Source: Pocillopora verrucosa (taxonomy: Eukaryota; Cnidaria; Anthozoa; Scleractinia; Pocilloporidae). From it: DNA of 64,000 nucleotides. Numbering within the stretch: position 1 is the stretch's first letter; the number at the start of each line of letters is the position of its first letter. The DNA lies in contig NC_089321.1 of assembly GCF_036669915.1 (NCBI RefSeq), forward strand, positions 7,984,449 to 8,048,448. The letters run 5' to 3'. Of the stretch, positions 30,501-46,400 are shown one piece after another. Below the pieces are notes generated by a model. It had not been told where the DNA came from, made no database searches, and saw only the letters and a program-made list of their open reading frames with translations. The position numbers and the translations under genes were made by a program.

Positions 30501-33500
30501 ATGCGTGTTTGATCAAAGTCTGCTCAAAACTTGGGGTGCATCTTATAAACTACCAATGAAAGAACTTTCTTAACTGTGCTTTTTGCTCTCATAAACAGGT
30601 GGTGCATACTACTTGATATCACGCAGTCTTGGCCCAGAGTTTGGTGGCTCCATAGGATTGATCTTCTCTGTGGCAAATGCTGTAGCTGTTGCTTTGTATG
30701 TTGTTGGTTTTGCTGAAACCATTAAGGATATAATTAAAGAGAATGGTGGCGATGTGGAGTTGATTGGGGAACTGAACATCATTCGTATTGTTGGCATTGG
30801 CACAGTTATTCTGCTTCTGTGTGTCACCCTTGTCGGCTTAGAGTGGGTTGTGCGCACTCAGATGTTTCTCCTTTGCATCCTTCTTGTCTCAATTGTTGAT
30901 GTCATAATTGGCGTTTTCATTGGGCCACAAAATGAAACATCTCGTGCAAAAGGATTTGTTGGATTGGACTTAAACCTGTTTAAGACAAACTTTGGGCCGG
31001 CATACCGTGAGGGTGAAAACTTCTTCTCTGTATTTGCTGTGTTTTTCCCAGCAGCTACTGGTATCTTAGCTGGAGTTAACATCTCTGGTGATCTCAAAGA
31101 TGCGCAGAAAGCTATCCCCAAGGGAACGTTGTGGGCAATATTGATCAGCACAATTATTTATGTCCTTCTTGACTGGTTGGCTGCTGCATGTGTGTTACGA
31201 GATGCATCGGGCGTGGTGCTAGCAGTTGTAAACCAGACATTGAATGCTACAGATGCTCCTGGTCAGCATTGTTCAGCTGACTTCAGCTGTCCTTATGGAT
31301 TAATGAATGATTTCCAGGTATGAAAAACAAGTATGAAGATGTGAAAATCAGTGTCTTTTGGGTGGTAACTGGCTCACACTGAGATGTTTGTACATGGATA
31401 TTAAACCTCTGATTATAAAGTACTCTTTTTTGCAGGTGATGGAAAAGATTTCAGCTTGGGGACCAATAGTTACTGGGGGCATCTTTGCAGCAACTCTTTC
31501 TTCAGCACTGGCCAGCTTAGTTGGTGCACCAAAAACATTCCAAGCTCTTTGTAAGGACAACATCTTCCCTGGGATCCATTACTTTGGTGTAGGGGTGAGA
31601 AGATTATTTTGATACATGTATGTTGTAGAGTTTGGAATTGTGGGTCTAGTTCTATTTCTCACATCTTAAGGGCTTTGTGGGTGGATACTACAAATAGGTT
31701 TTTTTTTTTTCTCTTTTTTGCATTACATGAAGTAAATAGGAGTACTTTTAAACCTTTGATCCTTAGGAGTGACCAGCATTTTAGTTCTCCTCACAATATC
31801 ACCCCTGAATCACACATTTAGATCAAGAGAATATAGGAAATGATCACTAACTAAAAAGGTCTTGATTGTTAAACAAATTCTCCTTGTCAGCAGCTTAGGA
31901 AATGTTTAGAGAACAGTATGGAGAATATGCATACTGATGTTACAGTGCAAAGGGTTAATCCTCCTGAAAGGAATCAGATCCCGTGTCTAAAAACAAAACC
32001 AATGTAACCACAACAGCCAATCGGGGCAAAGTTCAATACTTGTCTCCCAAGGGACTGGTGAGAAATGAAATTTAAAATGTACAAACTGTCCAAGCTGTGA
32101 AAAAATTCGGGTGACCTATTGGAAATTGGTTGATTTGTTGTTTTGAATCTGATTGTTGAAGAAAGAAAAATAAATGGAGGATGGCACAAGTTTCTGAACC
32201 AATCACAGAACGTAGTAAAGAATAACAAACAGTCTTTGATTGTGGTTATACTTTAAATTTCCTCTCAACAGGTTGGGCCTGGAGATGAGCCTCGTAGAGG
32301 ATATATCTTCACATTCCTTATTGCCGGTGCCTTTATTGCAATTGGAGAATTGAATGTCATTGCTCCAGTTATCTCCAACTTCTTTCTCATGTCCTATGCA
32401 CTAATCAATTATGCAGTGTTTGCAGCATCGCTTGGCAAGTCCCCCGGGTGGAGACCATCTTTTAAGTACTATAACATGTGGGTGTCCTTGGTAGGGGCTA
32501 TGGTGTGTATAGTGATCATGTTCCTCATCAATTGGTGGGCCGCTCTGGTGACCATTGTGATCATCATTGCCCTGTACAAATATGTGGATTACAAAAAACC
32601 CGAGGTTGGTAGCAGTCCTTCTATGATTGATTAATTAATAATAATTGTAATACATAAGGCTCATGTAAAGAAAGGGTTATTCCGTGAAACTTTGGAACTG
32701 TCGCAAACATTAACTACTAAATACTAAAACCAGAAACGTCCCTTGGCGAAGAGGAAAGATTCTGTGGAATACAAAGATTACAAGAGCGAAAGGAAATTAT
32801 TTTTTCAGCATAGAAAAATAGTCTTTAAAAAAGACATTTCGAGTGCCGTCGTTCAAAACTGCAATATTAATTTTCAAATCCTTTTCAGGTCAACTGGGGT
32901 TCGTCTGCGCAGGCGTATACTTACACCCGGGCACTACGTTTCACTTACCGTCTCAACACTGTTGAAGATCACGTGAAGAACTTTCGTCCCCAGTGCCTGG
33001 TTTTGACTGGTTCTCCCTCGTCCCGTCCAGATCTGGTTCACCTGGTGTCGCATATCACACGTAACAGAGGCTTAATGGTTTGTGGTCAAGTTAAACTCGG
33101 CCCGTTTGGTTCTGTCTCCGGTTACGAAGATGCGTGGTTGAAACAGTCCAAAATAAGAGCATTCCATACCATATGTACAGGTAAACTGACTTGAAACTCA
33201 GCGTAGATTACATTCCGATCGAGTATTGCAAAACCATAGTAACCAGCGAGACCAACCATAACAAAAGAAAATATGAGAAGGTGCTGACGAGAATTAGCCT
33301 TGAGTTTGTTTCAGTTTTTCGGTATATTTATTATTAAATGACTGTGGATAGAACATCTTAGTATAATAATTGCGCAAATGCCGCAAAGGTGTGATCTTAA
33401 CCTGGAGGCGAGCAGGCCATCAAAGTTTGCGCTTCAGTGCGAGCGTTTCTTTGCCCGTAAGAAAGCTTGAGAGCTTGAGTAACCACTAGCCAGTGAAAGG

Positions 33501-35046
33501 TCGGCAAGGGAACTGGCTCTGATAATGATTATAAGTTCCAGATCCCTTGCAGACCTCTCTCCGGCTCGCTTTGCTCAAGGCCTTAACCCTGTAACCCCTG
33601 AGGGTGACCAGCATCCAATTTCTCCAAATTACACATTAGGGTCACTAGAATAAAGGAAATGATCACCAACTAAGGAAGCTCTTTATTTCTAAACAAATTC
33701 TCCTCGCCAGCACCCTAGGAAACATGTGGGGAACAGTATGGAGAATATTCATACTGATGTTAGGTTGTAAAGGATTAAACACACTTGCAGGCGAAGAAAC
33801 GCTTGTACTCATGCCCTCATTCTGAGGGCGTGGGTAGTGCGATCCCTAAGTATTTATTGAAATTACTGATTACGAGGCGAGAATTTCACATTACTGATCA
33901 AAACTGCTTTTTGAGTTTTAAGGTTTTTTGCAGATACCTGTAATTTTAAATCTTAAAATATTCATATCCAATCTTTCTCTAGCACCCAGTTTCCGAGAAG
34001 GCGTCCGCGTCATGTTACAAACTGTAGGCCTGGGAAAGATGAAACCCAACACGGTGATCCTCGGTTTCAAGCGAGACTGGAAAAAACTATGCAAAACAGA
34101 GCAGGGAAGGGAAGAGGTGAAAGAATACGTCAATGTCGTGCACGATGCTTTTGAGCTGAACTTCGCCGTATCGATCCTACGTTTCAGAGGCGAGCTCGAC
34201 TTGAAAGAGTTGGCTACCCACGCGGAGGAAGATTGGCTTGCTGAAGAAGAAGTAGGAGACATTCTACCTGAACTGCATGTAAGTGACACGCTCGAAGCAC
34301 CTGCTGAAAAGCCCAGCTCGCCAGAGAAGGAAGATCCCGCCAAGAAAGCCGAAGAAGAGAGTTCATATGTCGTTAACAAAGGAAAGTTTAAAGTGACCGT
34401 TAGCAAAACGATGAGCGAAGAAGATAATGAGCCGGATGATAAAGTCGACGAGACGACCAAACTGACTGACCCTGTGGAGCCAGCCAAACCGGAAGAAATA
34501 ACGCAGGAAGTTGCTTTTAAAGAGAAGCCTAAGGGGACCATTGATGTGTGGTGGCTCTTCGATGATGGTGGGTTGACAATTCTTATACCTTACCTGCTCT
34601 CAATTCATCGTTATTGGAAAGACTGCAAGCTGAGGATCTTCACGCCTGCCTCTACGCATGCGCTCAAGAGCAACGAGCTCAGAATGGCGACCTTGCTAAA
34701 GCGATTTCGAATCGACTTCACCAGCGTCGTGGAGGTAGAGGGTATGAACGCGCAGCCTTCCACCTTGAGTATCCAAAATTTCATGAAATTACCTGTGAAG
34801 GAAGAATTTCCAGACGTGACAGCTCTGGAGAAAGACCGTAAAACTATGCGCAACATTCGCCTCGGGGAATTGATCCGTTTGCACTCCAAAGACGCCAAAT
34901 TGATTGTTCTCACTTTGCCGGTGCCTAAAATAGAGATGACGTCACCTCTCTTATACATGAGTTGGCTCGAGGTGTTGTCAGCGGCTTCACCCCCAGTGTT
35001 GATGGTCCGAGGAAACCAACAGAATGTGTTGACCTTTTACAGTTAG
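27575..35046 (+). CDS. Na-K-2Cl cotransporter, NKCC type (SLC12A1/2-like)
   Basis: Electroneutral cation-chloride cotransporter of the plasma membrane that sets cell chloride and volume. Seven exons join in frame to 1063 residues: 27575-27901, 29911-30208, 30599-31317, 31436-31594, 32272-32604, 32889-33180, 33983-35046. The N-terminus has a SPAK/OSR1-docking RFxV motif (RFNV, 18-21) and the conserved phospho-regulatory block around 62-95 ([23 protein letters not shown]). The membrane core runs from about 145 to 600: [89 protein letters not shown]. Tyr242 (VALYVVGF) matches the potassium-coordinating Tyr of NKCCs; thiazide-type NCCs have His there. Extracellular sequons (NETS, NQTLNAT) precede GQHC. 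The cytosolic domain (613-1063) has [13 protein letters not shown] and [19 protein letters not shown] and ends NVLTFYS. Exon 5 has a weak donor (GTTGGT) and reads through to a stop after nine codons. Confidence 0.94.
31750..31958. repeat. Dispersed ~200-bp repeat, subtype B copy (SLC12 intron)
   Basis: Contains 'atcacccctgaatcacacat', 'aggaaatgatcactaacta', 'caaattctccttgtcagcag', 'gagaacagtatggagaatat' and the end 'gtgcaaagggttaa'. Ends are inverted ('aacctttgatccttagg'). Confidence 0.7.
33583..33779. repeat. Dispersed ~200-bp repeat, subtype B copy (SLC12 intron)
   Basis: Begins 'ttaaccctgtaacccctgag', contains 'ggaaatgatcaccaactaag', 'ctcctcgccagcacccta' and 'gaacagtatggagaatattc', and ends 'ttgtaaaggattaaac'. 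It is the closest relative of the 31750 copy in the window. Confidence 0.7.
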
Positions 35047-37483
35047 CTTATGCCTTTAGTTTACAGTAGTAAGATGTTTGTCTAAAAACTAGAAAGTTAG
35101 CTTCTATGGGGGGATGTACATTAGACCCTTGTTATTGTAATTGCCCAAACGAGAGCGAACTACCTTTTGAAATTTTTCCCAACTTCCTCATTTTCTATTT
35201 TGAAAATGCAGCAATACTCTTGTACGTTTTACAATGAAGCGTCTTATCGAGGCAAGGGAACTGTGCACAACTTCTGAGTAGGAATTCTCCATCCGTTTTT
35301 TAAGGAAGGTACTTAAGTAGATGGCACAATTTACAAAGAGCTGACACTATGATTTTATAGAGATCGGTGAAAAAAATAGTTAAAGTTGAATTTTTCATCC
35401 ATTTGCTAAGAGTGATCTGAGACTCATTAAATACATAACCATACAGCACAGTTTTAAATGAATATTGGAACATGACGTTCTGCGGGGCAGAACTGAACTC
35501 ACCTAGCTATGAAGTAATTGTATTTTGCCAATTTGAAACGATTAATATTATCATCAAGTGGAAATAATTTTACTGTGCCTTACGCACATGGAGAACTTTG
35601 AAAGTAATTTTTGTGAAACTGGTACGATATTACCAGTTTATCGGAGTTTTTCTTCAAGTCTTTGGATACGATTTTATACTGCATTTTAGGAAAAATCACT
35701 ACCACCACCGAATTGTTTTGAATTTCGAATGAAAATCGTGCGGATTATCTGGAAATTGATATTTTTTAATATTTATTACCGCAAGTGGCATTTAAAAGAT
35801 TGCGAAAGAATACGAGAATAATGGTCTGAATAATTGTTTAATTACTTCTAAATCGATTTCAGGTATATACTTTTGAAAAGGCAATGTCGATTTTTGGTAA
35901 AGATGGGTAATCTTTAAACTACCAAATCGCGAGGTGATTTGTTATTTAAGGGAAACAAAAATTTGTGAGCATTTAACGTGCACAGAAGGGGGATTATATG
36001 CAAATTATTTAAGTCAGGCGGAGTAAGAGTTGTCAAAATTTTTTCGTTTGTTTTTCACGTTGAAGCGCGACTTTCCCAAAGCCGAGTTAGTCACGGACTC
36101 CATAGTTTTTGGAATTAAAATGTTTTAGTTTCACCTGATTGACCGAAAACCTGGTAAACAGAAAAAAAATTGTCAACGTTTTGTCTCAACTGTTGTGTTG
36201 AGGTTGCTGCAGTAAATTCGTTGTTGGGTAAACCCTGTTGATAGAACTTTGGAGCGATTCAGACCAGAATATTACGTCATATTTTGAATTGTCTATTTTT
36301 TTCGGGGGGGGGGGGAGGGTCCAAGTAAACTGCTGTTGATTGGAACGAAAGATTTAAGCAACGATATTTGAAGGTAGACCAACACCAAAATGATGAGAGT
36401 AAACCAAACTAGAGCATTGTAGGTTTAAGATGAAAATCAACAAGGATTACAAATGATGAAGTTATGCTCTTAAGGATTAATAATGCACCTGCCGTGAATT
36501 AGCCTTTGTAAACTTTGAAATGGTTATCACGGTGGTAATTCTAGTTCACTTTATTGAATTTTCATAACAAATTGTAATTTTTTTCCAGTTTTTCCTGAAT
36601 ATTCGACGTTAACGTTTATACACGAATAAATGTGTTCAGTTTGATAGAGAACTTTCACCTTTAAAACGAGTGTTTATTATGCCTTCTTTTACTAACAACA
36701 GCCTCGTTATATCGATCAGTCAGACCTTACCCTATATCCTGCGGGCACGCCCTCATTATTAATAGCGCTGCAGGACGCTCGTTTCTCCGAACGCCGGAAG
36801 ATTTTAGAGCTACACTACTTGCAGAACCCTCCTTCCCCCGGTTCACGTTGTGCAAGGCTAAATACTTTCCCGCAGCGAAAAACGCTCGTGCAGAAGCGAT
36901 GATGGTAAGGGTCTACTCGCAAGGTATTATCCTTGGAGTTATTCCCCTTTTTATCGCCCGAGGGACTCATAATTGTAACAACTGAAAGAAAAAACGTAAA
37001 AGCCCAGATGCCAATCTGACAAGCAAAATTTTATCAAAGGTATCTAAAGAAAAAAAATTCGCGTTTGGTTTCTTTCATTCCAAAAACTTGATGGGGGAAA
37101 TAATGTGACAATATAAATTGCACTCTGGTCAGAGGTAGAATATGAATTTAATTGTTCTCAGACTGCTCTGCAATATCAAAACAAACGGAAGAAAAAAAGT
37201 ATATCTAGTGAAGTGATCCTGTACTTTCCACCTACTAGGTGAGAATTACTTTCAACTGAGCCAACAAGCCTCGTGATGAGAGAGAGGCAAAGTTGGTTCT
37301 TCGATCTTTTTAAGAAATCTACCTGCAGTTGACTCCATTTAATTGATTATTTTAATAATATATAGCACATTCTGCTTATGAATATGGTTTAGTGCACCTT
37401 ACAACACTTTTGCGGGGGACCTAAGCCAGGCTTCATTGATCAGTTTACAATTTTATTAAATGAAATTTTGCAGTTGTTCCCAA

Positions 37484-37665
37484 TTTATGATTTTTTAGAA
37501 ACAAGACCAGGCCACAATATCGGTAGCTACATTCCTTTCCCTTTGCGAGAATTGCGTGGGTTCTTTAACATCCCCTGCTAATCAACACGGAGGAGATTTA
37601 GGAAACGGGGCCTACAGCTTATTGTCTTCAACCGAGATGACTAGAACGAGATCGCTATATCTTAA
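37484..37665. repeat. Dispersed repeat fragment shared with 53100-53425
   Basis: Blocks 'caagaccaggccacaatatc', 'gtgggttctttaacatcccc', 'ggggcctacagcttatt' and 'gagatgactagaac' match 53100-53280 in the same order and orientation. Confidence 0.6.
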
Positions 37666-37879
37666 ACGAGTCGAGTTAAAAGTCGAGTAAGTGTGCTGCA
37701 AATAGGAGTATGCTTTCCACTCTTCACATAAATAAAAAAAAGTTTAAAACTTACTCCTCCTGCAAAAAGTAGGGTTCCTTTCTGCACTTCGCTATACCTT
37801 CAGTACCACGCGATACCCGGGCCCTCGAGCGAGTGAGTCCATAGCTGTTATGCTCCCATGATTCCCTGCGCACCCATAT

Positions 37880-37927
37880 TTATTCCTTTCTGATCGCTTC
37901 AGTGGCAGAGACCGTCTTCTCCTCAAG
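37880..37927 (+). promoter_or_regulatory. NACA: Probable NACA transcription start and non-coding leader exon
   Basis: A pyrimidine-rich stretch (tttattcctttctgatcgct) is followed by 'gcagagaccgtcttctcctc' and a donor-like AAG|GTAGGT at about 37925-37932. Splicing to the acceptor at 38092-38093 would place the coding exon's ATG directly after the splice. Pyrimidine-rich (TOP-like) starts are usual for translation-machinery genes. The exact start is inferred. Confidence 0.4.
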
Positions 37928-38093
37928 GTAGGTCGAGTTATCTATTTTAATCGTCAATGGTGTACCTTATTTTAAACGCTAGACACGCGTATAGTGTATT
38001 TGGATAATTTATTTTTTCGGTTACCTTATTATTACTGAAATCGTTGCTAAAATTTGCTCGATATCATGATTCTTTCTGTGTCGATGTTTGCAG

Positions 38094-42143
<4,050 letters not shown>

Positions 42144-42236
42144 ATTAACCGTGCATCAACTTTTAAAATCTCCTTTGCTCTGTACAGGATTTTTGCATTT
42201 TGACATGTTGTCTTTGGTTGGGAAAAAAAAAATTGG

Positions 42237-42242
42237 AATAAA
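42237..42242 (+). terminator. NACA: Polyadenylation signal of NACA
   Basis: AATAAA lies 94 bases after the NACA stop codon, the expected place for a short 3'UTR. Confidence 0.65.
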
Positions 42243-42841
42243 GCAGCCATTAACAGAACTGAAAATGTCCTGGTCTGTTGTTTCCTTGTCATGTTTAGTG
42301 TCTGAAGGTGTACATTTATGGTAAACAAGCGAATAACTATGACTGAAATTTTTCCATATTTATGTCCGTGTCATTCATTAGTCCTCTGCAGATATTCTTG
42401 CGCCTGCTTTGTTAAACTGTCTTGAGAAATAAGCTCACGCCCCCATTGTCGTGGTTAGATTTTCACTACATCTTGATTTGGACAACATTTTAAGCAAAAT
42501 GGGTGCGGGGTTGTGGGGTCTCGATACCAACATCAAAGCCAAAGAATTGTGCTTTCCCACGATTCCAACACAAAATATATGGTGAAAAGATCTCTTTTTA
42601 ATTTACGTATTTACACTACACGTAGAGATGTAAGAAATCACTTTACATCTGTGAGCTTGGTACAGATTTTTTTGGTATTCATGAGATTTTTTTTTCACGC
42701 ATGAAAAAGCGCGTGCAGAGCAATATGTTGTATTCAGTTGACTTTTACAATCTAAAGTTATACAAACTCTACAATAAATACTTTTGTTTAACATACTCTA
42801 TTTGAAATAAAACTCGTTTTCTTTTTTTGTCAATCCAACAG

Positions 42842-42996
42842 CGCCAGAAGTGAGTGTTTATCTTGATAATTTTCGTAACAGGTCACCGTGCGCTCTTTGC
42901 GGAAATTCCTTCCCGCATCAGAGACAACAAATTGACTTAAACAACAAATACGGTGTTGTCTTAGTGGATTGGTTAAGTGCTATAGAAGAAGATTAA
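42842..42996 (+). other. Possible unassigned terminal exon, plus strand
   Basis: A strong acceptor (a T-rich tract, then CCAACAG at 42835-42841) opens a frame of 51 codons to TAA at 42994-42996. The encoded peptide includes NRSPCALCGNSFPHQRQQ, with a CxxC pair and a His, and NKYGVVLVDWLSAIEED at the end. I do not recognise a family. It lies between the convergent NACA and OS9 genes, and no upstream partner exon is apparent. It may be an alternative last exon, a fragment of a lost gene, or chance. Confidence 0.25.
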
Positions 42997-43221
42997 CCTA
43001 CAGCACGCCTCAGTGCTGCATACTGGCCTTTTTCCAAAGGCGATCCCTTTGGATGGAGGGGTATGCTACAGAAAACAAATCATTTCTGCCATTTTGAACA
43101 TTAATATAACGGCAGAAGGATTTCAGTAGAGAGCAGAAGTATATCGGGATAAGTGAAATTATTTCTCTCAAAAATTTTCTCCTACGTCTGTAGAACATCA
43201 ACAAATGTGACAAATTTTGAT

Positions 43222-43323
43222 CTCAACCTTAGAATTAAGATTTCCTTTGCCTTGTGGAGTCCCCATGAGAAATCGAACTCCACACCTTCGGATTTCGCGC
43301 CGTGATGCTCTATCGTTGAGTTT
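43222..43323 (-). mobile_element. tRNA-derived SINE-like copy, minus orientation
   Basis: Read on minus it has an A-box-like 'gatagagcatca' and a B-box-like 'gagttcgatttctc', followed by 'atggggactcc'. The spacing matches a tRNA-type pol III promoter. It has lost tRNA pairing and is not a functional tRNA. It faces a second copy at 43327-43440. Confidence 0.55.
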
Positions 43324-43326
43324 AAG

Positions 43327-43440
43327 ACAACTCTAAGGTGAGTACATGCGTGGTAGAGCATCGGAGCGCAAAATCCAAATGTCTGAGGTTCTATTTCTAG
43401 GGACACTCCGATTTTTTCTTTGTCATACGCTCGTGACAAG
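43327..43440 (+). mobile_element. tRNA-derived SINE-like copy, plus orientation
   Basis: Contains 'tggtagagcatcggagc' (A box), 'gaggttctatttctaggg' (B box, degenerate) and the tail 'attttttctttgtcatacgc' plus 'tcgtgacaag'. With the minus copy it makes an inverted pair that could fold into a hairpin. Confidence 0.55.
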
Positions 43441-43485
43441 ACGATTAGATCTTTCTTGATGAGGAGTGCAAAAGTTTGATTGTGG

Positions 43486-46400
43486 CTAAAATGATTCTAC
43501 TTCCACTTCCCCATCAGCTTCATCATCTTCCCTCGGCACTGTCTGCAGTTCGTCCTCATTCCAAACTAAATTGTAATTGTTTTCAAGGTCTTGTTGACGC
43601 TTTCTTTCTTTCCCAGCGTCAGGACTACCTCCCTGAGAGATTAGGAAAAAAAATTGACCGATGAGGTTCAATTAAAATATATCGGTATAACCTTCAAAAA
43701 CTTATTAATTCAAACTGTCGATTTTCTAAGTGGTACTAATGTACCGATTGAAAGTCTAGCAAAGAATATGAACACGTGACTGTTCGACCACAAAAACAGG
43801 GAGAAGTCAGTTACACCTGGTACGTTACTTTTAAAGGAATGATGTGCATCATTTGTCACTCTTGTGAACGGGGATATATGCCAGATCTTTTTTTTTTTTT
43901 TTTTCCTTTTTCTTTTCAAGAGATTATAAACTGTTTACAAGCTCTCCGTTATTTCGAAACCGGTATAACAGCCCATCCGCTTGTGCGTCGTTATCAACAG
44001 ACACAGATCAGTGCCTGAAACCGAAAATTGAAAATTGGACGCTTTTTCGTTCATTTGTACTATTTTTAAAATGTTTCGTGTTCTTAACTCACCAATAGAC
44101 CAAGGATCATGTTTTTAAATTGATTTTCTTCGTCGTCACTGAGTAACTTCATATCGCTTTTGCCTTCCATTTTCTCCAGAGCGTCTTTGGATGTTACAAT
44201 CTTGACTTTTATCTTGCCTAAACATGATTACACTACATGTCAACATTTATACTTAAGTGAAGAAACCACGTTACTGTTTGGACATCTCCACTTTATTAAG
44301 TGCGTTATCAATTATAATATGGTTAACTTTCTTCATTCCTTTTTAATTATTTCTTCAAATAAATGATTTATTATTTTGCAGTGTCCTTGAAGTGTTGGGT
44401 AGATTCGTGAGTACCCCCTCTCTCCCCCCCCCTCAAAGCAAATGAAAATATCATGATGTAGCTCCTTCCACTTCGCAAGGTCGCAAGGAAAGCATCAACC
44501 CACTCACTACCAAGATGAAAAGATCACTTCTCCACACCGTCTACCTGACATTTCAATAACTAAAGTTTGGAGAATGTAGTATTAAATCAAACAATGTTCC
44601 CTGGTTATTGTTTTTCTGTCTTCTCATCATCTTTCCTTTCTGGACATTCTTGGGATTGAAAGAGTTGAAGAAACTACAGCATGTCCAAGCACTGGCTGCA
44701 GACAAAGAACATTACAGATCTTCAAGTATTATCTGAATTCTAATTAAGTTTGTCATACCTGAAGGCAACACTCCTGAGTCTCTCAGCTGCTGTTTGACTA
44801 GTTCTTCCATTTTCTTCGTAGCCATACGAATTCGCTTTTGGAGACCTAACTCTTCCATCTCTTCATCGTCAAGATCTGCTTCTTCCATCTCGGAGTCTTC
44901 ATTGTCGCCAACGAATACTTTCTTAACCTTTGACACTTTAACTTTTACTCCTGTTTTCGTGTCGCTCTCATCAGACGATTCTGATGACTCTAATTCGTCA
45001 ACGTCGTCAATTGTAGAACTGGCAGAGTTTATTTCCGTATTGCCTTCATCCCCAAAATCTGCAGCTTTTGCATTCACTTTACTGTTCACGTCCAGATCTT
45101 GGATCATAGTTTTTAACTTGTTCACGACTTTATCAATACCACCTTTCGTTGGCAAAAATTGCGCCTTATCCTTCGACTCCTCCTCGGCATCTTTGTCACC
45201 AGAAATTTTTCCTCTCATTTTTGTGATATAATCTAAGTCTTGGTCCAGCTGGAATCGCCGCAAAAGAACTTTCTTCAAAAGTTTGTTGCTCCTAAGAGAA
45301 AGTTCTAGCAAGTCGCCTTTCGCGGCTGGTTTATCTTTACTCCCTATCATATTGAATATCTCTTTATTGAGTTCTTTGATTGATTCCATGTCATCATCTA
45401 GTTGCCTAAAGAGATAAGAACACGAATTAAGATTGAACTTTTCTCTAGAACATTGACGCATAAACATACTGACATAGTGTGAGAATCATACAAGTAACCA
45501 CCAAAGAAGAGATAAACAGTTTTCAAAGGAAGTTAATTTGCTCGGAGATGCTGATCGATTCAACTTGATATCAAACGTGGGAAGTAGAAACAACCATCAC
45601 ACAACTGTCACACAAACAAGGTGAATCTGATACAATAAACTGTCTAGGAGAGAATGCCATACGAGTTGTCACCGGCCGACTGGATGCCTGAGCGATTGAC
45701 TGCAAAAACGACGACCGACCGACCGACCGACCGACCGACCACGAAGTAAACCATAAATAACGAAAACAACAATTCGACCATTGGCATTTCAATTATTACA
45801 TTATAAATCTATTTCCTAGTAACTTACAAGTTGGTTTTCTCAAAACGTTCAATGGAATCCTTTATCTTGCTCAATGTTTTGGCAAGCTCTTCGTCTTTCA
45901 CACCATTTGTCTCCTCGATCTGTTGTATCTTTGTCTTAACGATTTCAACTTCACTCTTCATTCGAGCGCGTTCTTCGTAAAACTGTTTTTCCAACTCAGC
46001 TTGCATTACAGAGGCAGCTTCTAACAAATTCTTCATCATGCCCCCGCTAAAAAGCTGTCAACAATAGAACGAATTGAGTCAATCGGGCTATTTTAGCGAG
46101 AGACGGAACTTTCTATCGGTTCACAGGCGCAATAACTCACGCAGAATGTTAGGAAAAAAAAACGAGATCCGGCGAGTGATTTACATACTTTTCTCGTATT
46201 TTTCCAATATAGCGACGGTAAACCGGTAGAAAGTGCGGTCTATTACTGTTATGACATAAACTTAAAACAAAACACAGCGTGTTTCAATTTTCAGTGGGTT
46301 TACCAGTGCAGTAAACGATCAAAAGGTTTTTGACCGATCAGAGCGCCGGCAGTATCTCAGTTATTTCATGAAAAGCTGTAGCTTCTAGCTAGCTTAAACA

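Larger units (their letters stand above)
35047..38093. other. SLC12 3' flank, intergenic sequence and NACA 5' region
   Basis: About 3 kb. AT-rich 3' flank of the SLC12 gene comes first; the clearest AATAAA on plus is at 36624-36629, which would imply a long 3'UTR. A G-rich run follows the T run at about 36304-36316. A repeat fragment sits at 37484-37665, and the probable NACA leader exon near 37880-37927. No other gene was recognised. Confidence 0.5.

Noticed and set aside
33918-34541. 207-codon minus-strand frame, Ser-rich
   Set aside because: It is the antisense shadow of the last SLC12 exon, which has a clear family match on plus.
43255-43410. Possible genuine tRNA genes
   Set aside because: A- and B-box-like motifs are present, but the acceptor and anticodon stems do not pair, and the tail sequence is SINE-like.
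46051-46060. Alternative acceptor for OS9 exon 10 (tttttag, then cgggggcatgatg)
   Set aside because: It breaks the reading frame from exon 9. The upstream gacag acceptor keeps it, adding LFS.
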